Origin: Durusdinium trenchii
Taxonomy: Eukaryota; Sar; Dinophyceae; Suessiales; Symbiodiniaceae
Direction: 5' to 3'
Assembly: GCA_963970005.1 (NCBI GenBank)
Contig: CAXAMN010025295.1
Span: 1-64,000, forward strand
Length of the DNA: 64,000 bases
A program made the position numbers and the translations under genes. This document shows, piece after piece, positions 33,144 through 44,384 of the stretch. Position 1 is the first letter of the stretch. Each line of letters begins with the position of its first letter. Under the pieces are notes generated by a model. The model was not told where the DNA came from and did no database searches. It saw only the letters and a program-made list of their open reading frames with translations.

Positions 33144-33534
33144 GCTTGACTGGCATTCCAGAGGAAGGATCTTGATCTTCTCACCTCCATTTACCAAGCC
33201 CGTGGAATTGGAGGAAGTCGAAGAAGAGGAAGCCCCAGGAGGTGACGGACAGAATGATGACGATGATCAGGACGGCCAGGACCCGCCTGGTGACGGAGGA
33301 AGCGATGGCGGTGATTCAGGCGGAGGACCAGCAAAACGTATCAAGGCAGAATCAACGAGCATGGCAGAGCCCGTAGAGCCAGCAACCGAGATCCCCAAGG
33401 AGGAAAGCATGGAAGAGCCACGTGACGCAGAGCTTGTCGAACCGTTTCTTGGTTGCACAGCAATTGACCCGTCGAACGCGCCCAAGGAGGATGAGCACAC
33501 AAAGCACTCCGGATCGTCCGACCAGTTCACGTGA
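33046..33534 (+). pseudogene. Copia-1 acidic linker
   Basis: Frame-1 continuation (from about 33030: YTDYMKEDGWQVTSFEHIEG). A long Asp/Glu/Gly tract at 33210-33330 is followed by a short basic motif (AKRIKAES). Disordered linker between the RS domain and the integrase part. It hands over to frame 2 near 33500. Confidence 0.55.
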
Positions 33535-35944
33535 TGTGCTCGACCGAGACAAGTTCATCCTGAGCCGCTTTCAGGGAGAGATCGAGCTGAGTTCCGATAG
33601 CGAAGGTCACGCTTTCGTAGCTCTGGATCATCGGACTATGAACAAGGGAGAAAAACAAGCGTTCGTCACTGGCCTGCAGACTTTGCAAGAGAACGATTCG
33701 GTCTTGCATGCGCTCGTCTCGAACAATCCGTTGAGTGTGCAACACATGGTCATTGTCAAGGATGACTTGCTGACAAATGCACCCCAGAGTGCAAAGGTAT
33801 TCGATGTAGGACCAAGTTGGGGAAAGACCCGCAAAGAGGTCATCAAGCACATCTCGAACAGGATCCCTGGTTTGGTAGTTTTGTTTTTGGAGAACATGGA
33901 CCCTAGGAGGATTTGGCATGACATGCTCATGGAAGTTGACATGTATGGATGCAACCTTCTACTCTTCACACCACTCCTCGAGATATCAGTTGAACATTCC
34001 ATTTGTCTTGGTGGTGACCTAGAGTTTGCTCTGGCAGGCCCGCAAAGCCCCAAGCTCTTGGAGGCGCTGGAAGGTTGGTGCGGAGAGAACATGACTCCAA
34101 AGTGTTTTGAAGACGCGAAATCAGCAAGACTCCTAGAGATGTTGAATACCTTGTCGGAAGAAACTTATTTGGAGCATTTTGCACGGACATGTTTTGTTGC
34201 AGACGAACTTGAAGACATCTCTGAAATTGACGACATTGATATTGAAGGAGTTCCCCAGGAGGTCAAGCAAGACGATGGGAAACCGTTGTCCGCAAGAGAA
34301 CAGGAAGAACTCATGTTAGATCAACTTGCATTGCCCGGAGCCGACATGACGGAACAGAAACGAAGGCAGTTGTGGCGTGCTCTCCCCCAGAGGACCCGCG
34401 TTGCAATCCGTCGCTTGCGTCGGCAGTTCGGACATCCTGCACCGTCAACTTTGAAGAACATTTTAAAGGCAGGTAAGGCAAGCAAGGAGTTGATCGAAGC
34501 CGCACGTCTTGTCCGTTGTCAGTCATGCGAAGACACTGCACCACGTCCCCGTGACCATCCGGTAGGAAACAGTAATTTCCAGTATGAGTTCAATGCCATG
34601 CTTGGCCTTGACGTCACAGAAATGAAGGACTATGCAGGAAACAAGTACAGCATTCTCACAATGCTAGATATCTCGACAGGATTCCATTTGTCAGAGGTTG
34701 TCAAAGAAGGTGGAGGTATGCCAACGTCAGAGGCCTGTGCACAAGCCATTCTTCGTAGATGGATCAGTTGGGCAGGTTTTCCAAAGGCTGCAATCATGGA
34801 TAGAGGTGTCCACAACCGAGGTGAGGTGTCCAAGCTGTTCGCTTCGCACGGTGTCGAGATCTTCTATGCACCATTGGAGACACCGTCAGCCATTGGCAAG
34901 GTTGAAAGGCACCAAGGTATCTTGAAGGCAATTCTCAGGAAGACCATCCATGACATGGAAGCCGTAGGTCGTGATGCATTTGAGACATGCTTGCATGAAT
35001 GCACTTCCGTGAAGAACCACATGCAGAGAGTCCAAGGCTATTCTCCAGCACAATGGGTCCTGGGAAGGAACCCAAGAGTTCCAGGATCTGTGACAGACAT
35101 GGATGAAGCAGGAAACTTAGGCATCTTGGAGAACAAGCTTGATCCTGCAGCAAGGTATCATTTGTGTCATGCATCCCGCATGGCTGCACAAAAGGCATTC
35201 ATCCATTTGGACACAAGTTCCCGTGTTGCAAGAGCATTGACCAGGAATGCAGCAGTCCAGAACAAGAAGTCATTTGTGGTTGGAGACCTCGTGGTCTACC
35301 GTCGTGACGCCCAGCAAGGTGGAACCGTGTGGTCCACTGCTTCGCGTGTGATTGGCGTTGACCCGCATAATGGCATCTGGTTGCTACATGAAGGTGTTCC
35401 TGTTTTGTGTGCTGCTGGAAAACTCAGATCAGCCAATGAGAGTGAATCTTTGGCCTACTCCATTTTGAACAATATCCCGGTTTTCCCAGAAGCAGTGACA
35501 TTGGGACAGCAGAAGTATATCCGAATGATGGACGAAGAGGCAAGCCCTAAGAAGGGACACAAGAGAGAAGCACAAGCAGAAGATAAGACGGGCAAGGCTG
35601 CCCGATCATCCGCAAGCGCAAGTGCAAGCGCAAGTGCAGTTCCGATGACCCCCGGAGGCATTGTCGGTGACGATGAGGTCATGCTTGCAATGGTTGACAA
35701 TGAAGACCATTGGAGGATCTCTGAGAGTCATGCAATTCGTGTTCACAACAAGAGGAGATTCCATGACTTCCATCCGCTGTACGACGGAGATGTTCCGGAA
35801 GGATTCGGAGGAAGACGCGTGACCAGGAAAGTCTATGAAGACGGCAGTCGAGCGACCAGCGAGTCCATGCCGGGCATGGATAACGTTGACTCTCGCGCGT
35901 GGACAGGTTTCACCGTTTTCTCGCGGGTAAGACACCCGTTATAG
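33422..35944 (+). pseudogene. Copia-1 integrase
   Basis: Frame-2 ORF; the true hand-over is near 33500. The first 250 residues (to about 34300) are not recognised. From 34400 come an H...C-x2-C zinc element (FGHPAPSTL, VRCQSCED) and a DDE catalytic core: LGLDVTEM (near 34597), AIMDRGVHN (near 34790) and KVERHQGILKAI (near 34897). A small beta-rich segment resembling the integrase C-terminal domain follows (FVVGDLVVYRRD, near 35270-35310). Integrase joins the cDNA to the host chromosome. A Ser/Ala repeat (SASASASASA, near 35610) marks the linker to RT. The frame passes to frame 1 near 35910-35930. Confidence 0.8.
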
Positions 35945-37785
35945 TCGCCATGGCCGCCTTTGACGACGCTGGAAATGACACTGCAGAGTTCCGAGCATTC
36001 GTTGCTCAGCGCTTCGGAGAGGACAGCGAGACGCAAGCTGGCAAGGTGTCAAGGACGTTGCAGTATGAGCGCTGCACCCCTGAGATGCAGAAACTCATTC
36101 TGGCTGCCAGGCTGGCAGAGTGGAGCAAGTACAAGAGCTTCAACGCCGCCATGCCCATTCGGGGCAAGGAGTTGGAAGAGTTGCTTCAGGAGGGGCATGT
36201 TCCCATCCCCATGCAATGGGTGGATGTGGATAAGCAGGCCCATTTGACAGGCACGCCAGAACATCAGCCTGAAAACAGATCTCGTTTAGTCGCTTGTGGA
36301 AACCACGAGCTGGTGAGCCGTGGTGCACAGGGCATTCGCTGCGACAGTCCAACGGCCGAGACCGAAGGACACATGTTGATCGCAAGCCTCGCTGCAAGCC
36401 ATCGCGTGACCCTGCGCGCGGCAGATGTTTCTTCAGCGTATTTCCAGAGTCAACCGATGACGCGGTTGCTGTTGCTCAAACAGCCACGTGGTGGAATTCC
36501 AAGTCCGGATGTTCCACCGGATGCAATGTTGGTTGCACGCCTTCCGATCTATGGCACGATCGACGCAGGCAGAGGCTTTTACTTGAGGATGAATGGTGAG
36601 ATCACCAGTGCCGGGTTGAAATGCAGTCGCATCACACCTGCGTTGTACTACTTGCGCAATCCCAAGGGAAAGTTGATTGGCATGATCGCGACACATGTCG
36701 ACGATTTGTTGTATTGCTACCTTGATGAAGGCAAGAAGACAATTGAAGGCATCCTCAAAAGGTTCACGATTGGCAAAACCGAGTCAGGCAGATTCCGATA
36801 CTGCGGACGGCAGTTCGTACAGCATGAAGACTACTCCGTGAGCATTTCTACAAGTGAGAACTGCAGAACAGTGAAGCCGATCGAAATCGACAAGCGTCGG
36901 AAGCTGTCGGAAAAGGTGACAGAGAAAGAGTTGACAAGCCTCAGGAGCGTTGTTGGTAGCTTGGCTTGGGTTGCACGCTATGGAAGACCAGACCTTTGTT
37001 ACCGTGTGAATGAGCTGCAGCGCGCATGCAGCGCGAAGGCGACAGTACATGACTTGAAGAACGCCAACAAGGTTGTTGAATTGGCACTTCAAGGAAGTGA
37101 CTTGCAGATCACCTTAAGGAGTGATTGGATTGACTGGAGCGATTTGGCAGTTGTGACATTTAGCGACGCAAGTTTCGCAAATGAAGAGGGCTTCAAAAGT
37201 CAGCAAGGTCGCATTCACTACATCACGAATGCGAGCAGCCTCAAGGAAGGCAGTCGCAAGATGCATCTGATCAGCTTTGGTTCAACCGCCCTCAAAAGGG
37301 TGTGTCGTGCTACGTTGCAAGCAGAAGCATATGCTCTGCAAACTGCTGTCGAGCATGGAGATCGCCTACGGTGCCTGATTTGTGAGTTGACCGGACGACT
37401 TGACGACTTCAAGAACTGGCACGAGGAAACTCAGAGGCGAATGGCGCACGTCTACTACACCGATTGCAGAAGTCTATCAGACCACTTATTGTCTGAGGTT
37501 CCCAGGAAAGTGCAGGATAAAAGGTTGGGCATTGAACTTGCTGCATTGAGGCAAGGAGTATGGACTGTGAATGGCGAGAAGACATCGGAGATCTACAGTC
37601 CCTATGGTGACCACCTGAGGTGGATTGAGACGTCGAAGCAATTGGCAGACCCGTTGACCAAGAGCATGAAGCCAGACTACCTCCTCAAGACACTGGAAAG
37701 TGGACTTGTCAATGTTGAGAACAGTGGCGCATGCGAGAAGGGAGCCAAGAAGGAAGATGAAGAAGTCTCACCTGACTTGTTTTGA
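35899..37785 (+). pseudogene. Copia-1 reverse transcriptase - RNase H
   Basis: Frame-1 ORF ending at the natural stop 115 bp before the 3' LTR. RT motifs: the RLVACGNHE region (near 36285), RAADVSSAYFQ (motif A, near 36418), IDAGRGFYLRM (the site of the copia LKQAPR motif, near 36562) and THVDDLLY (motif C, near 36690). RNase H: TFSDASFAN (near 37156), LQAEAYAL (near 37315), YYTDCRSLSDHL (near 37455) and LADPLTKSM (near 37645), so the acidic set is complete. This is the best-kept part of the element, with no stop inside. Confidence 0.85.
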
Positions 37786-37899
37786 GAATTCAGCATGGAA
37801 AGGCATGGTTTACGGCCCCACGGGGAATCGAGTTTGCTTGGCTGACTTTGTATAGTTTTTGAACTGCGAAGCCCGCAACACACCTGTAGATAAGACGGG

Positions 37900-38022
37900 T
37901 GTGAATTTCACCGATTGTAGCCAGGGTGTATTGCGTACAGTTGGTGCACCGTCGCTGCTATTTGGCTGAACAGGCGCCTTGAGTCGATTCGCTGCTGCGA
38001 AAAGGAACCGTGCGAGAATCAA
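37900..38022 (+). repeat. Copia-1 3' LTR (123 bp)
   Basis: Partner of 28361-28483, flanked on the right by ACTTG (38023-38027), the same five bases as on the left of the element. Confidence 0.85.
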
Positions 38023-38027
38023 ACTTG

Positions 38028-39200
38028 TATGGTCATTGAATTTTCTAAGATTGCCAGGTCTTTGGGACATTGGTGCTTGGATCTGTTGCCGATACATGGG
38101 GCAAGCGCAGGATGCTTGTTCTGATGCATTTTTGTTTCTGTTCCACGGGTTTGTTGCGCCAGGACTTTGTTGCTCAGTCTTTTTAGCTCTTCGATCTTTC
38201 TGTTGGCTTGCGGGTTGGCAGTCTTGGCCTCGCAATTTCTTGTGCAAATGGAAGAGGAAAAAGAGAGAGAGAGAGAGAGCGAGCGAGCGTGGGGGGAACA
38301 TTGTCAGGTTTCCATTTGGCAACTGCTGCTTTTTCGCGCTGGCCATGGGTTCTTCGCTGGTACAGCGGCTTGGCAGATCTTTTTGAGTGCTGTGCTTGCT
38401 GAATGGTACCTTGCATGACCATTGCATGACCTTCATCCAAGGTCAGCATTTGTCAAGCCATTGTTGCGGATGTGACTCCGCCTGAGGCCAAAAACATCCC
38501 AGCAAACAACTTTATAGTTCCCAGTCAGCGTTCCCAAACTAGCTGCGCCTTGCAGGATAGAGTTGGAAAGATGGCTTTAATTATGGCAGCGTATGGTGTG
38601 AGTTCCTTAGAGGTTCAGTTTGGATTGAAACCCACCTTTCTCGAACGGGTTCATTGTCAAACGACTTGGCTATTGAACACATCTGGAAAATACGATTATA
38701 TATATATATACACATACACACATAGTTGCAATCGCCACTTCACTGTGCCATACTTAGAGGCCCCACCGCAGTTTTCGTTGAGGTTGGAGTTGTCCTCGGA
38801 CCCGGTTTGGCTGGCTTGATAGCCCCGTGGGGTGTGTGGAAAACTTAGCGGTTCAATCTTTTTTCACATCTCACATTATTTGCCAAGAAACCTCAGTATA
38901 CAGTCCCTTCAGTAGCAGGTTCCCTGTTTGTGCAGTGGCATCTGCTTGCGCACTATGCAATTTCTGCATTGGTTGGTGGCAGATTCCAGCAGCTTGTCGA
39001 ACAAGTGCTGCTGTTAATTTCTTGTTTTGGTGGTGTGCTTCCCGCAAAAGCCAGCTGGCAGAGCCCAAGGAAATTGCGCGGCCGAAGGCTTGGTCATCTG
39101 CTTGGGTCATGCTTTAGCAATGTCTGTTATGTCAAGCGCAGGAACCGGAAGCCACCCCAAAAGAGGTCAGCGACGCAGAAAAGGCTCAAAAACGTGAACA
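38028..39200. other. Spacer between Copia-1 and Copia-2
   Basis: About 1.2 kb with a (GA)n run at 38260-38285 and a (TA)n/(CA)n run at 38696-38722. Open frames of up to 135 aa (37979-38386) show no domain. Confidence 0.5.
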
Positions 39201-39205
39201 GATTT

Positions 39206-39311
39206 TGCTAAGTACCATGCACAGTACTCAAGAGGCATGTCAAACGACACGCACAAATAGAGAAGTGTACCTGAACCGCAGACCGCTTTCGTGGCTAAAG
39301 AAGTTTCCGCA
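39206..39311 (+). repeat. Copia-2 5' LTR (106 bp)
   Basis: TG...CA ends, identical by eye to 46364-46469. It is very short for an LTR, with no obvious TATA box. Confidence 0.95.
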
Positions 39312-39323
39312 TGGTAGCGGAGC
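39312..39323 (+). promoter_or_regulatory. Copia-2 primer-binding site
   Basis: TGGTAGCGGAGC directly after the CA end of the LTR, with no spacer. This is the clearest of the three sites and fixes the LTR boundary. Confidence 0.9.
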
Positions 39324-39491
39324 CTGAGAAGGTGACTCCTGCGGGTTTCACTGGAGGCTCCTGGAAACTTCAGGTGGGCCGGACGTGACCCAATCCGGCG
39401 GGTGCGATCCGCCATTTCGTCCGGTGGCATCTTGAAGATCGAGGGCATTGGAACTACCTCCTAAGCCCCAAGAAGGTCCTGGTGGTAGAGG

Positions 39492-42400
39492 ATGGCAGGT
39501 TTTGGAGGTGAAGCACATGGCTCCCTTGCTGGATCACCCGCTGGCTCCCCAACGGGAGCGCAATTCGATGGCCAGGAGCTGGCTATGAGAATGGTACAAG
39601 CTGCTGAACAAGCGAGCGTTGCAGCACGTTTGGCGGCTGAGGCAATCAACAAAAGATCTGGATCTGATGATCGAGCCTGGTTTCGGGTGTTACCAAAACC
39701 CAATAGCTATGAGCCCAAATCCCGTGAAGATGAGCTTTCACTATGGAGGGACTTCAGCTGGGGACTCGAGCAATATCTGGGTTCGTTGGATGCAGGCTTC
39801 GTGGATGACATCAAGGAGGTACGAGAACATCCAGATCGGCCAATCGACCCATCCATCCAGACAGACGAGGAGCGTCAGAGGGGATCATTCCTCTATGCTT
39901 TGCTAGCCTCATTGGTCAAGCATCGTCCACTGTCCCTCATCAAGCAGGTCAAGGAGGCCAACGGCATGGAGGCTTACCGCGTGCTGGTACAATCACTTGA
40001 ACCAGCTAGCAAAAACAGGTCGCTCGGGCTCCTGACGATGATCTTGGAGTGGGGCCAATTTGACATGAAGAAGGGTGGCATTTTGACACAGCTGCTTCGG
40101 TTGGAAGAGGCCTTCATTGAATATGAGCGCACTGGAAGCAAGCTGGAAGATAGTTTGAAGTTCGCCATCCTGATGAAGTGTGTGAGCGGCCAGCTTAAGA
40201 TGTGGTTGCAGCTTCATGTAGCGGAGAGCCAGGACTACACTCGACTTCGTGAGGCGATCATCCAGTATGACAACGCTACATTGAAGTGGAGCTCAACGAT
40301 GATGATGGGCCAGGACAGTGGAGGACCTGCTCCAATGGAGATTGACCGCATTGGTCAAAAGGGGGACAAAGGCAAAGGCAAGCAAAAGGGTAAAGATTCC
40401 CAGACCTTCAAGGGCAAGGGCAAAGGTGATGCCAAGACTTCGAAGGGCAAAGGAAAAGGTCAACAGAAAGGCTCAGACTACAGTCAGGGAAAGGGCCAAC
40501 AGAAGAGCAGTGGCAAAGGTGACAATCAGAAGGGACAGAAAGGAAAAGGCGATGGAGGCCCAGTCAAGGTTTGCTACACCTGTGGTAAGCCTGGTCACCT
40601 TGCAAGAGATTGTTGGCGAGTTCAGCAAGTGGCTGATGGTTCCCCGAATCAACAGACGCAGAATCAAGGTGATTCATCTTCGACATGGACATCTACAAGC
40701 GGGAGCCAATCGACCGCTGCTAAGACCGCAACGGTGAAGAGGATTGTTGAGCTGAGCCCAGTTTCACAAGAATTTGATGAACCCCTGGTTTTCGACTTGA
40801 GGGGACCGATGCATGATGGCCAGGTGAGGATGATTCAGTTCTACCGCCTGGATGAGGAGGACGCCAACGAGAAGGAGTTGAGCATCATGGTGGTTCGAGA
40901 AGGAGGTCAACACCATGATCCCTATGGAACCTGCTCCATCATCGTGGATTCCGGAGCAGATGCAACAGTGCTACCGATCTCCTACCTGTCAGCGGGTGTT
41001 GAGATGGAAGAGGAAGGACCCATGCTGCAGGATGCACAGGGAGAGCAGATCAACATTGAGGGCTACAAGAGTGTATGCTTCGTGTTTGAGGCTGAGAGTG
41101 GAAAGGAGGTTCAGATCTATGAGAAAGCCCATTTCTCCAAGGGCATTGCACAGCCGATCCTATCATTTGGACGGCTGATGGAGAGTGGCTGGGGGATCAC
41201 AGATCACTCCTTAGTCTATGGTGCAGGTGATCGTGAGATCAAGATTCCCCTACGCCTGCAGAACAAGAGCTTGGTGGCAGAGGGCAGTGTCAGGACTATC
41301 TCAATGGAGCCGCAGATGGTGAGAGTTCTTGAAGCGAAGCTCAAGGAGGACCTGGAGGAGAAAACCAGGTTTCAGGTGGGATGGAAGAGCTTTGAAGACA
41401 GGTGGATTGGCATTCACTTGGCCAAGACCTTCCAAAATCCACAGTATGTGGGGAACATCCCATCGTCAGTGAACTGGAAGAGAACCACGCTAGCAAAGGT
41501 TGCTGGCGGGTGGCAGCTTTTGGAGATGTGTGAGGACCTCCACAAGGTCTTCAATCAGGAGGAAATGATTGAGGGTGCCCATGAGAATGTCCTGGTGGTG
41601 ACTATCCTCACCAAGGAGGCGATGAGCGTGGAAGAGATGGGTTTCGAGGTTGAGACTGGACTTCATTTGGATGAGCAGCCCATGGTAGTCCGGGACCATG
41701 AGAGAGCAGAAGAGGAGGCAGGAATTCCAGAGGAAGAACAGCCTGCAGAGAGAGTTGAAGAGGCAGAAGGAGAAGTTGAGCCAGAGGCCAGGTTGGCTAT
41801 GGGACCAGGAGTCCCAGACCACATCATGGTCAATGGCATCCAGCTCACTGCAGTCAGCCCTTTGAGACAACTGAGGGCGGCGTGCAATTTCTTTGGTGTG
41901 AGCCAGTCTGGAAGCCGGTTGAGATGCTATCAGCGCCTGGTGAGCCACATGAAGGAGAGGGAGTTGAAAGCAGCTGCAGAAGCAGTGGCAGCGGCACAAC
42001 TCCAGGTGGCCCGACAACCACGAGAACAACCAGGCATTCCAGTTCCGTCACAGGAGGAGCAAGAGAAGCACAACCTGACGCATGTGCCGTACCAACCTTG
42101 GTGCCCTTCTTGTCTCAAGCACAGAGGGAGGCCAGACAGACATTTGAATACAGGAGCTTCGAGGCTCAGTGGCATTCCCATTATTTCACTGGACCTATGC
42201 TATATGAAAGCAGGAGAGGTCGACAGACATCCACAGCCTTTGGACCGAGGCCAGGAGGATGAAGGGATGGTCATCGACTTGTACGAGGAGGAGGAAGCAA
42301 AGGAGGCAGAAGAGCTACGCATTCGAGAGCTCAAGCCGACGATGTGGCTGATCATGGTGGACAGTCAGACAGGGACACTTGGCTCTGTCCCGTTGAAGTC

Positions 42401-44384
42401 GAAAGGACAATTGAGTTTGATGGCTCGAGAAATCATGACCTTCATCCAAGGCCTTGGCCATGTGGAGGTTGGCCTGTATGCAGACAATGAACCTACTATG
42501 AGGGCACTGCTACGTATTATTTTGAACAGTCGGCACTCCATGGGCTTGAGAACGAGGCTGTACACGACCAAGGTGAAGGATTCAGCAGGCAACAGCTTGG
42601 CGGAGAACGCCATCCAACGTGTACGAGGACTTACTTGTACCCTCATGACAGATGTGGCTGAGAAAACAGGCCTGACCTACAACACCAACCACACGCTATG
42701 GAGTTGGGCTTCAAGACATGCATGCTGGCTCCTAAACAGGTATCAGGCAACGAAGGGCATCACCAGTTACGAGTTAGTTCATGGAAGAAACTACGATGGT
42801 GCAGTGGTGCCATTTGGATGCCCGGTCTATGCCTATGTGAAACCACAAAGTGGAAAGGGAAACCCACGTTGGAGGATGGCTTTGTTCCTGGGCAAGACAG
42901 ATGGCCAGGATGCCTGGATCGTGGGTGATGGGAGTCAGATTATGTTGACGAGGTCCATCAGGAGAGTCAACAGGCCATGGACAGGTTTCCTCAGCTACTT
43001 CCAGAACTTTGTGACGGCGAGCTGGGAATATCAAACGAACTTTGGTGGAAGGATCATTCCCACCAAACGTGCCGTGACAGGGATACCTCTGAGAACCGGA
43101 TCGATGCCAGCATTGGAGTCGGTGTTCTTCAAGTACAAGGATGAAGAAGCTGAGGAGGTGAAGAGGTACGCCCAATCCCGAGAGGGATTAGCTGAACACG
43201 AACAAGAGATTGAAGAAGCTCGGCAAGAGAGAGAAAGGGCCGAACTACAAGATGCTGCTGAAGGCCTACCAGCACCAAGCGCCCCGCAGTTAGATGAGCC
43301 CAATACAGGAATTGCTACACCCCCAGTTCTTGCACCGCATCCTGAGGGTAGGGGCCCAGGAGGAGATGTTCCCATGGTGATTCCACCACTCCCATGGGAC
43401 AATGAAGATCCAGTACCTCCTGAAGGAAGGATTTTGCGAAAACTTCCACCTCCTCCGTCGGCAGCAAAAGTCGAGCCCGAGAGCAAACGAGTGAGGATTG
43501 AGGAGCCGAGTCGAGAGGGAGCATCCTCGTCAGCTTCAAGGACCGCTATGATTGAGAGAAGGGTGGAACGTGTCTATGTAGATGGCCAAGACCTCTACCA
43601 TTTGGATGAGATCATTGACCCGGAGGCTTTGGCTATTGAGGCAGAACCAGAGGAAGCAGAAGAGTTGGAGCCAGGTGCCATTCCAGAGGGTCTGTGGTCA
43701 GATCATCCATTGACTCAGACACCTCCACAGCCTTCAGCGGAAGTGGATGCAATGGCTCGTAGAGTTGAGGAGAAGCGACTGACTGGGATGGAGGTGATTG
43801 AGAAGCTGAAGCCGGAGGAGGCTGACTTGGATGTGCTCACAACGAGGTTCGTCTATGACTGGAGGATCAAAACCTATGTGGGCAAGGATGGCAAAAAGTC
43901 CAAGAGGTGGTTGAGGCGAGCAAGACTGGTGGCAAGAGACTATGCAGTGGACAAAAGGGACGATGTCTATAGTCCAGCCAGTGGTCAACATGCTCTTCGC
44001 CTACTACCTGTACTTTTCTTGACAGCAGCAAGTGCAGAGATGGACTATGAGCACACCAAGGGTAAGCCGGTGATAGGAGCTTTGGACGTCAAGGATGCCT
44101 TTCTACAAGTCCCACAGGAAAGGCCTTTGAGAATTATCACAACAATGGGAGAATACAAGGTGCTGCGAAATCTCCCAGGGCAGAGGATTGGCGCCAAAGC
44201 TTGGTATGAACACCTCAGGTCCTATCTCATTGAGCAACAGGGCTTTGAGTTCGACATCATCAATCCCTGTCTGGGAAAGAAAGGTGCAGGAGAAGATCTG
44301 GTGACCATTCTAATCCATGTGGATGATGTGATGTTCACTGGCAGGGAGAGGCCAGTATCAGAGTACAGTACATCGGCCAGATGA
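39492..44384 (+). CDS. Copia-2 Gag-Pol polyprotein (Gag, protease, SAP-like, integrase, RT start)
   Basis: 1630 residues from an ATG 168 bp after the primer site. Gag helices occupy about residues 70-275. A PMEID and KGKG tail leads to the knuckle CYTCGKPGHLARDC (about 361-374). Protease: IIVDSGADATVLP (about 483-495), with the canonical DSG. A SAP-like motif lies at about 788-820 (LRQLRAACNFFGV, GSRLRCYQRLV). Integrase: zinc element HNLTHVPYQPWCPSC (about 858-872), then acidic sites in ISLDLCYM (about 899), YADNEP (about 996) and LAENAIQ (about 1036). A Pro/Glu-rich linker (1200-1420) precedes RT motifs GALDVKDAF (about 1530) and HVDDVMF (about 1610). The frame ends at a stop 44382-44384 after a one-base shift near 44355-44370; RT goes on in frame 2. 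Confidence 0.92.
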   Translation: MAGFGGEAHGSLAGSPAGSPTGAQFDGQELAMRMVQAAEQASVAARLAAEAINKRSGSDDRAWFRVLPKPNSYEPKSREDELSLWRDFSWGLEQYLGSLDAGFVDDIKEVREHPDRPIDPSIQTDEERQRGSFLYALLASLVKHRPLSLIKQVKEANGMEAYRVLVQSLEPASKNRSLGLLTMILEWGQFDMKKGGILTQLLRLEEAFIEYERTGSKLEDSLKFAILMKCVSGQLKMWLQLHVAESQDYTRLREAIIQYDNATLKWSSTMMMGQDSGGPAPMEIDRIGQKGDKGKGKQKGKDSQTFKGKGKGDAKTSKGKGKGQQKGSDYSQGKGQQKSSGKGDNQKGQKGKGDGGPVKVCYTCGKPGHLARDCWRVQQVADGSPNQQTQNQGDSSSTWTSTSGSQSTAAKTATVKRIVELSPVSQEFDEPLVFDLRGPMHDGQVRMIQFYRLDEEDANEKELSIMVVREGGQHHDPYGTCSIIVDSGADATVLPISYLSAGVEMEEEGPMLQDAQGEQINIEGYKSVCFVFEAESGKEVQIYEKAHFSKGIAQPILSFGRLMESGWGITDHSLVYGAGDREIKIPLRLQNKSLVAEGSVRTISMEPQMVRVLEAKLKEDLEEKTRFQVGWKSFEDRWIGIHLAKTFQNPQYVGNIPSSVNWKRTTLAKVAGGWQLLEMCEDLHKVFNQEEMIEGAHENVLVVTILTKEAMSVEEMGFEVETGLHLDEQPMVVRDHERAEEEAGIPEEEQPAERVEEAEGEVEPEARLAMGPGVPDHIMVNGIQLTAVSPLRQLRAACNFFGVSQSGSRLRCYQRLVSHMKERELKAAAEAVAAAQLQVARQPREQPGIPVPSQEEQEKHNLTHVPYQPWCPSCLKHRGRPDRHLNTGASRLSGIPIISLDLCYMKAGEVDRHPQPLDRGQEDEGMVIDLYEEEEAKEAEELRIRELKPTMWLIMVDSQTGTLGSVPLKSKGQLSLMAREIMTFIQGLGHVEVGLYADNEPTMRALLRIILNSRHSMGLRTRLYTTKVKDSAGNSLAENAIQRVRGLTCTLMTDVAEKTGLTYNTNHTLWSWASRHACWLLNRYQATKGITSYELVHGRNYDGAVVPFGCPVYAYVKPQSGKGNPRWRMALFLGKTDGQDAWIVGDGSQIMLTRSIRRVNRPWTGFLSYFQNFVTASWEYQTNFGGRIIPTKRAVTGIPLRTGSMPALESVFFKYKDEEAEEVKRYAQSREGLAEHEQEIEEARQERERAELQDAAEGLPAPSAPQLDEPNTGIATPPVLAPHPEGRGPGGDVPMVIPPLPWDNEDPVPPEGRILRKLPPPPSAAKVEPESKRVRIEEPSREGASSSASRTAMIERRVERVYVDGQDLYHLDEIIDPEALAIEAEPEEAEELEPGAIPEGLWSDHPLTQTPPQPSAEVDAMARRVEEKRLTGMEVIEKLKPEEADLDVLTTRFVYDWRIKTYVGKDGKKSKRWLRRARLVARDYAVDKRDDVYSPASGQHALRLLPVLFLTAASAEMDYEHTKGKPVIGALDVKDAFLQVPQERPLRIITTMGEYKVLRNLPGQRIGAKAWYEHLRSYLIEQQGFEFDIINPCLGKKGAGEDLVTILIHVDDVMFTGRERPVSEYSTSAR

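Larger units (their letters stand above)
28361..38022 (+). mobile_element. Copia-1: full-length Ty1/copia LTR retrotransposon, 9.66 kb
   Basis: It has two 123-bp LTRs, a tRNA primer-binding site directly after the 5' LTR, and a purine-rich agacggg before the 3' LTR. The order Gag, protease, integrase, RT, RNase H defines Ty1/copia. The 5-bp ACTTG flanks both ends (28356-28360 and 38023-38027). The LTRs differ at two visible positions. The polyprotein is spread over seven overlapping open frames, each hand-over needing a one-base shift, with no in-frame stop inside any piece. At 9.66 kb it is long for Ty1/copia because of extra domains between protease and integrase. Confidence 0.9.
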
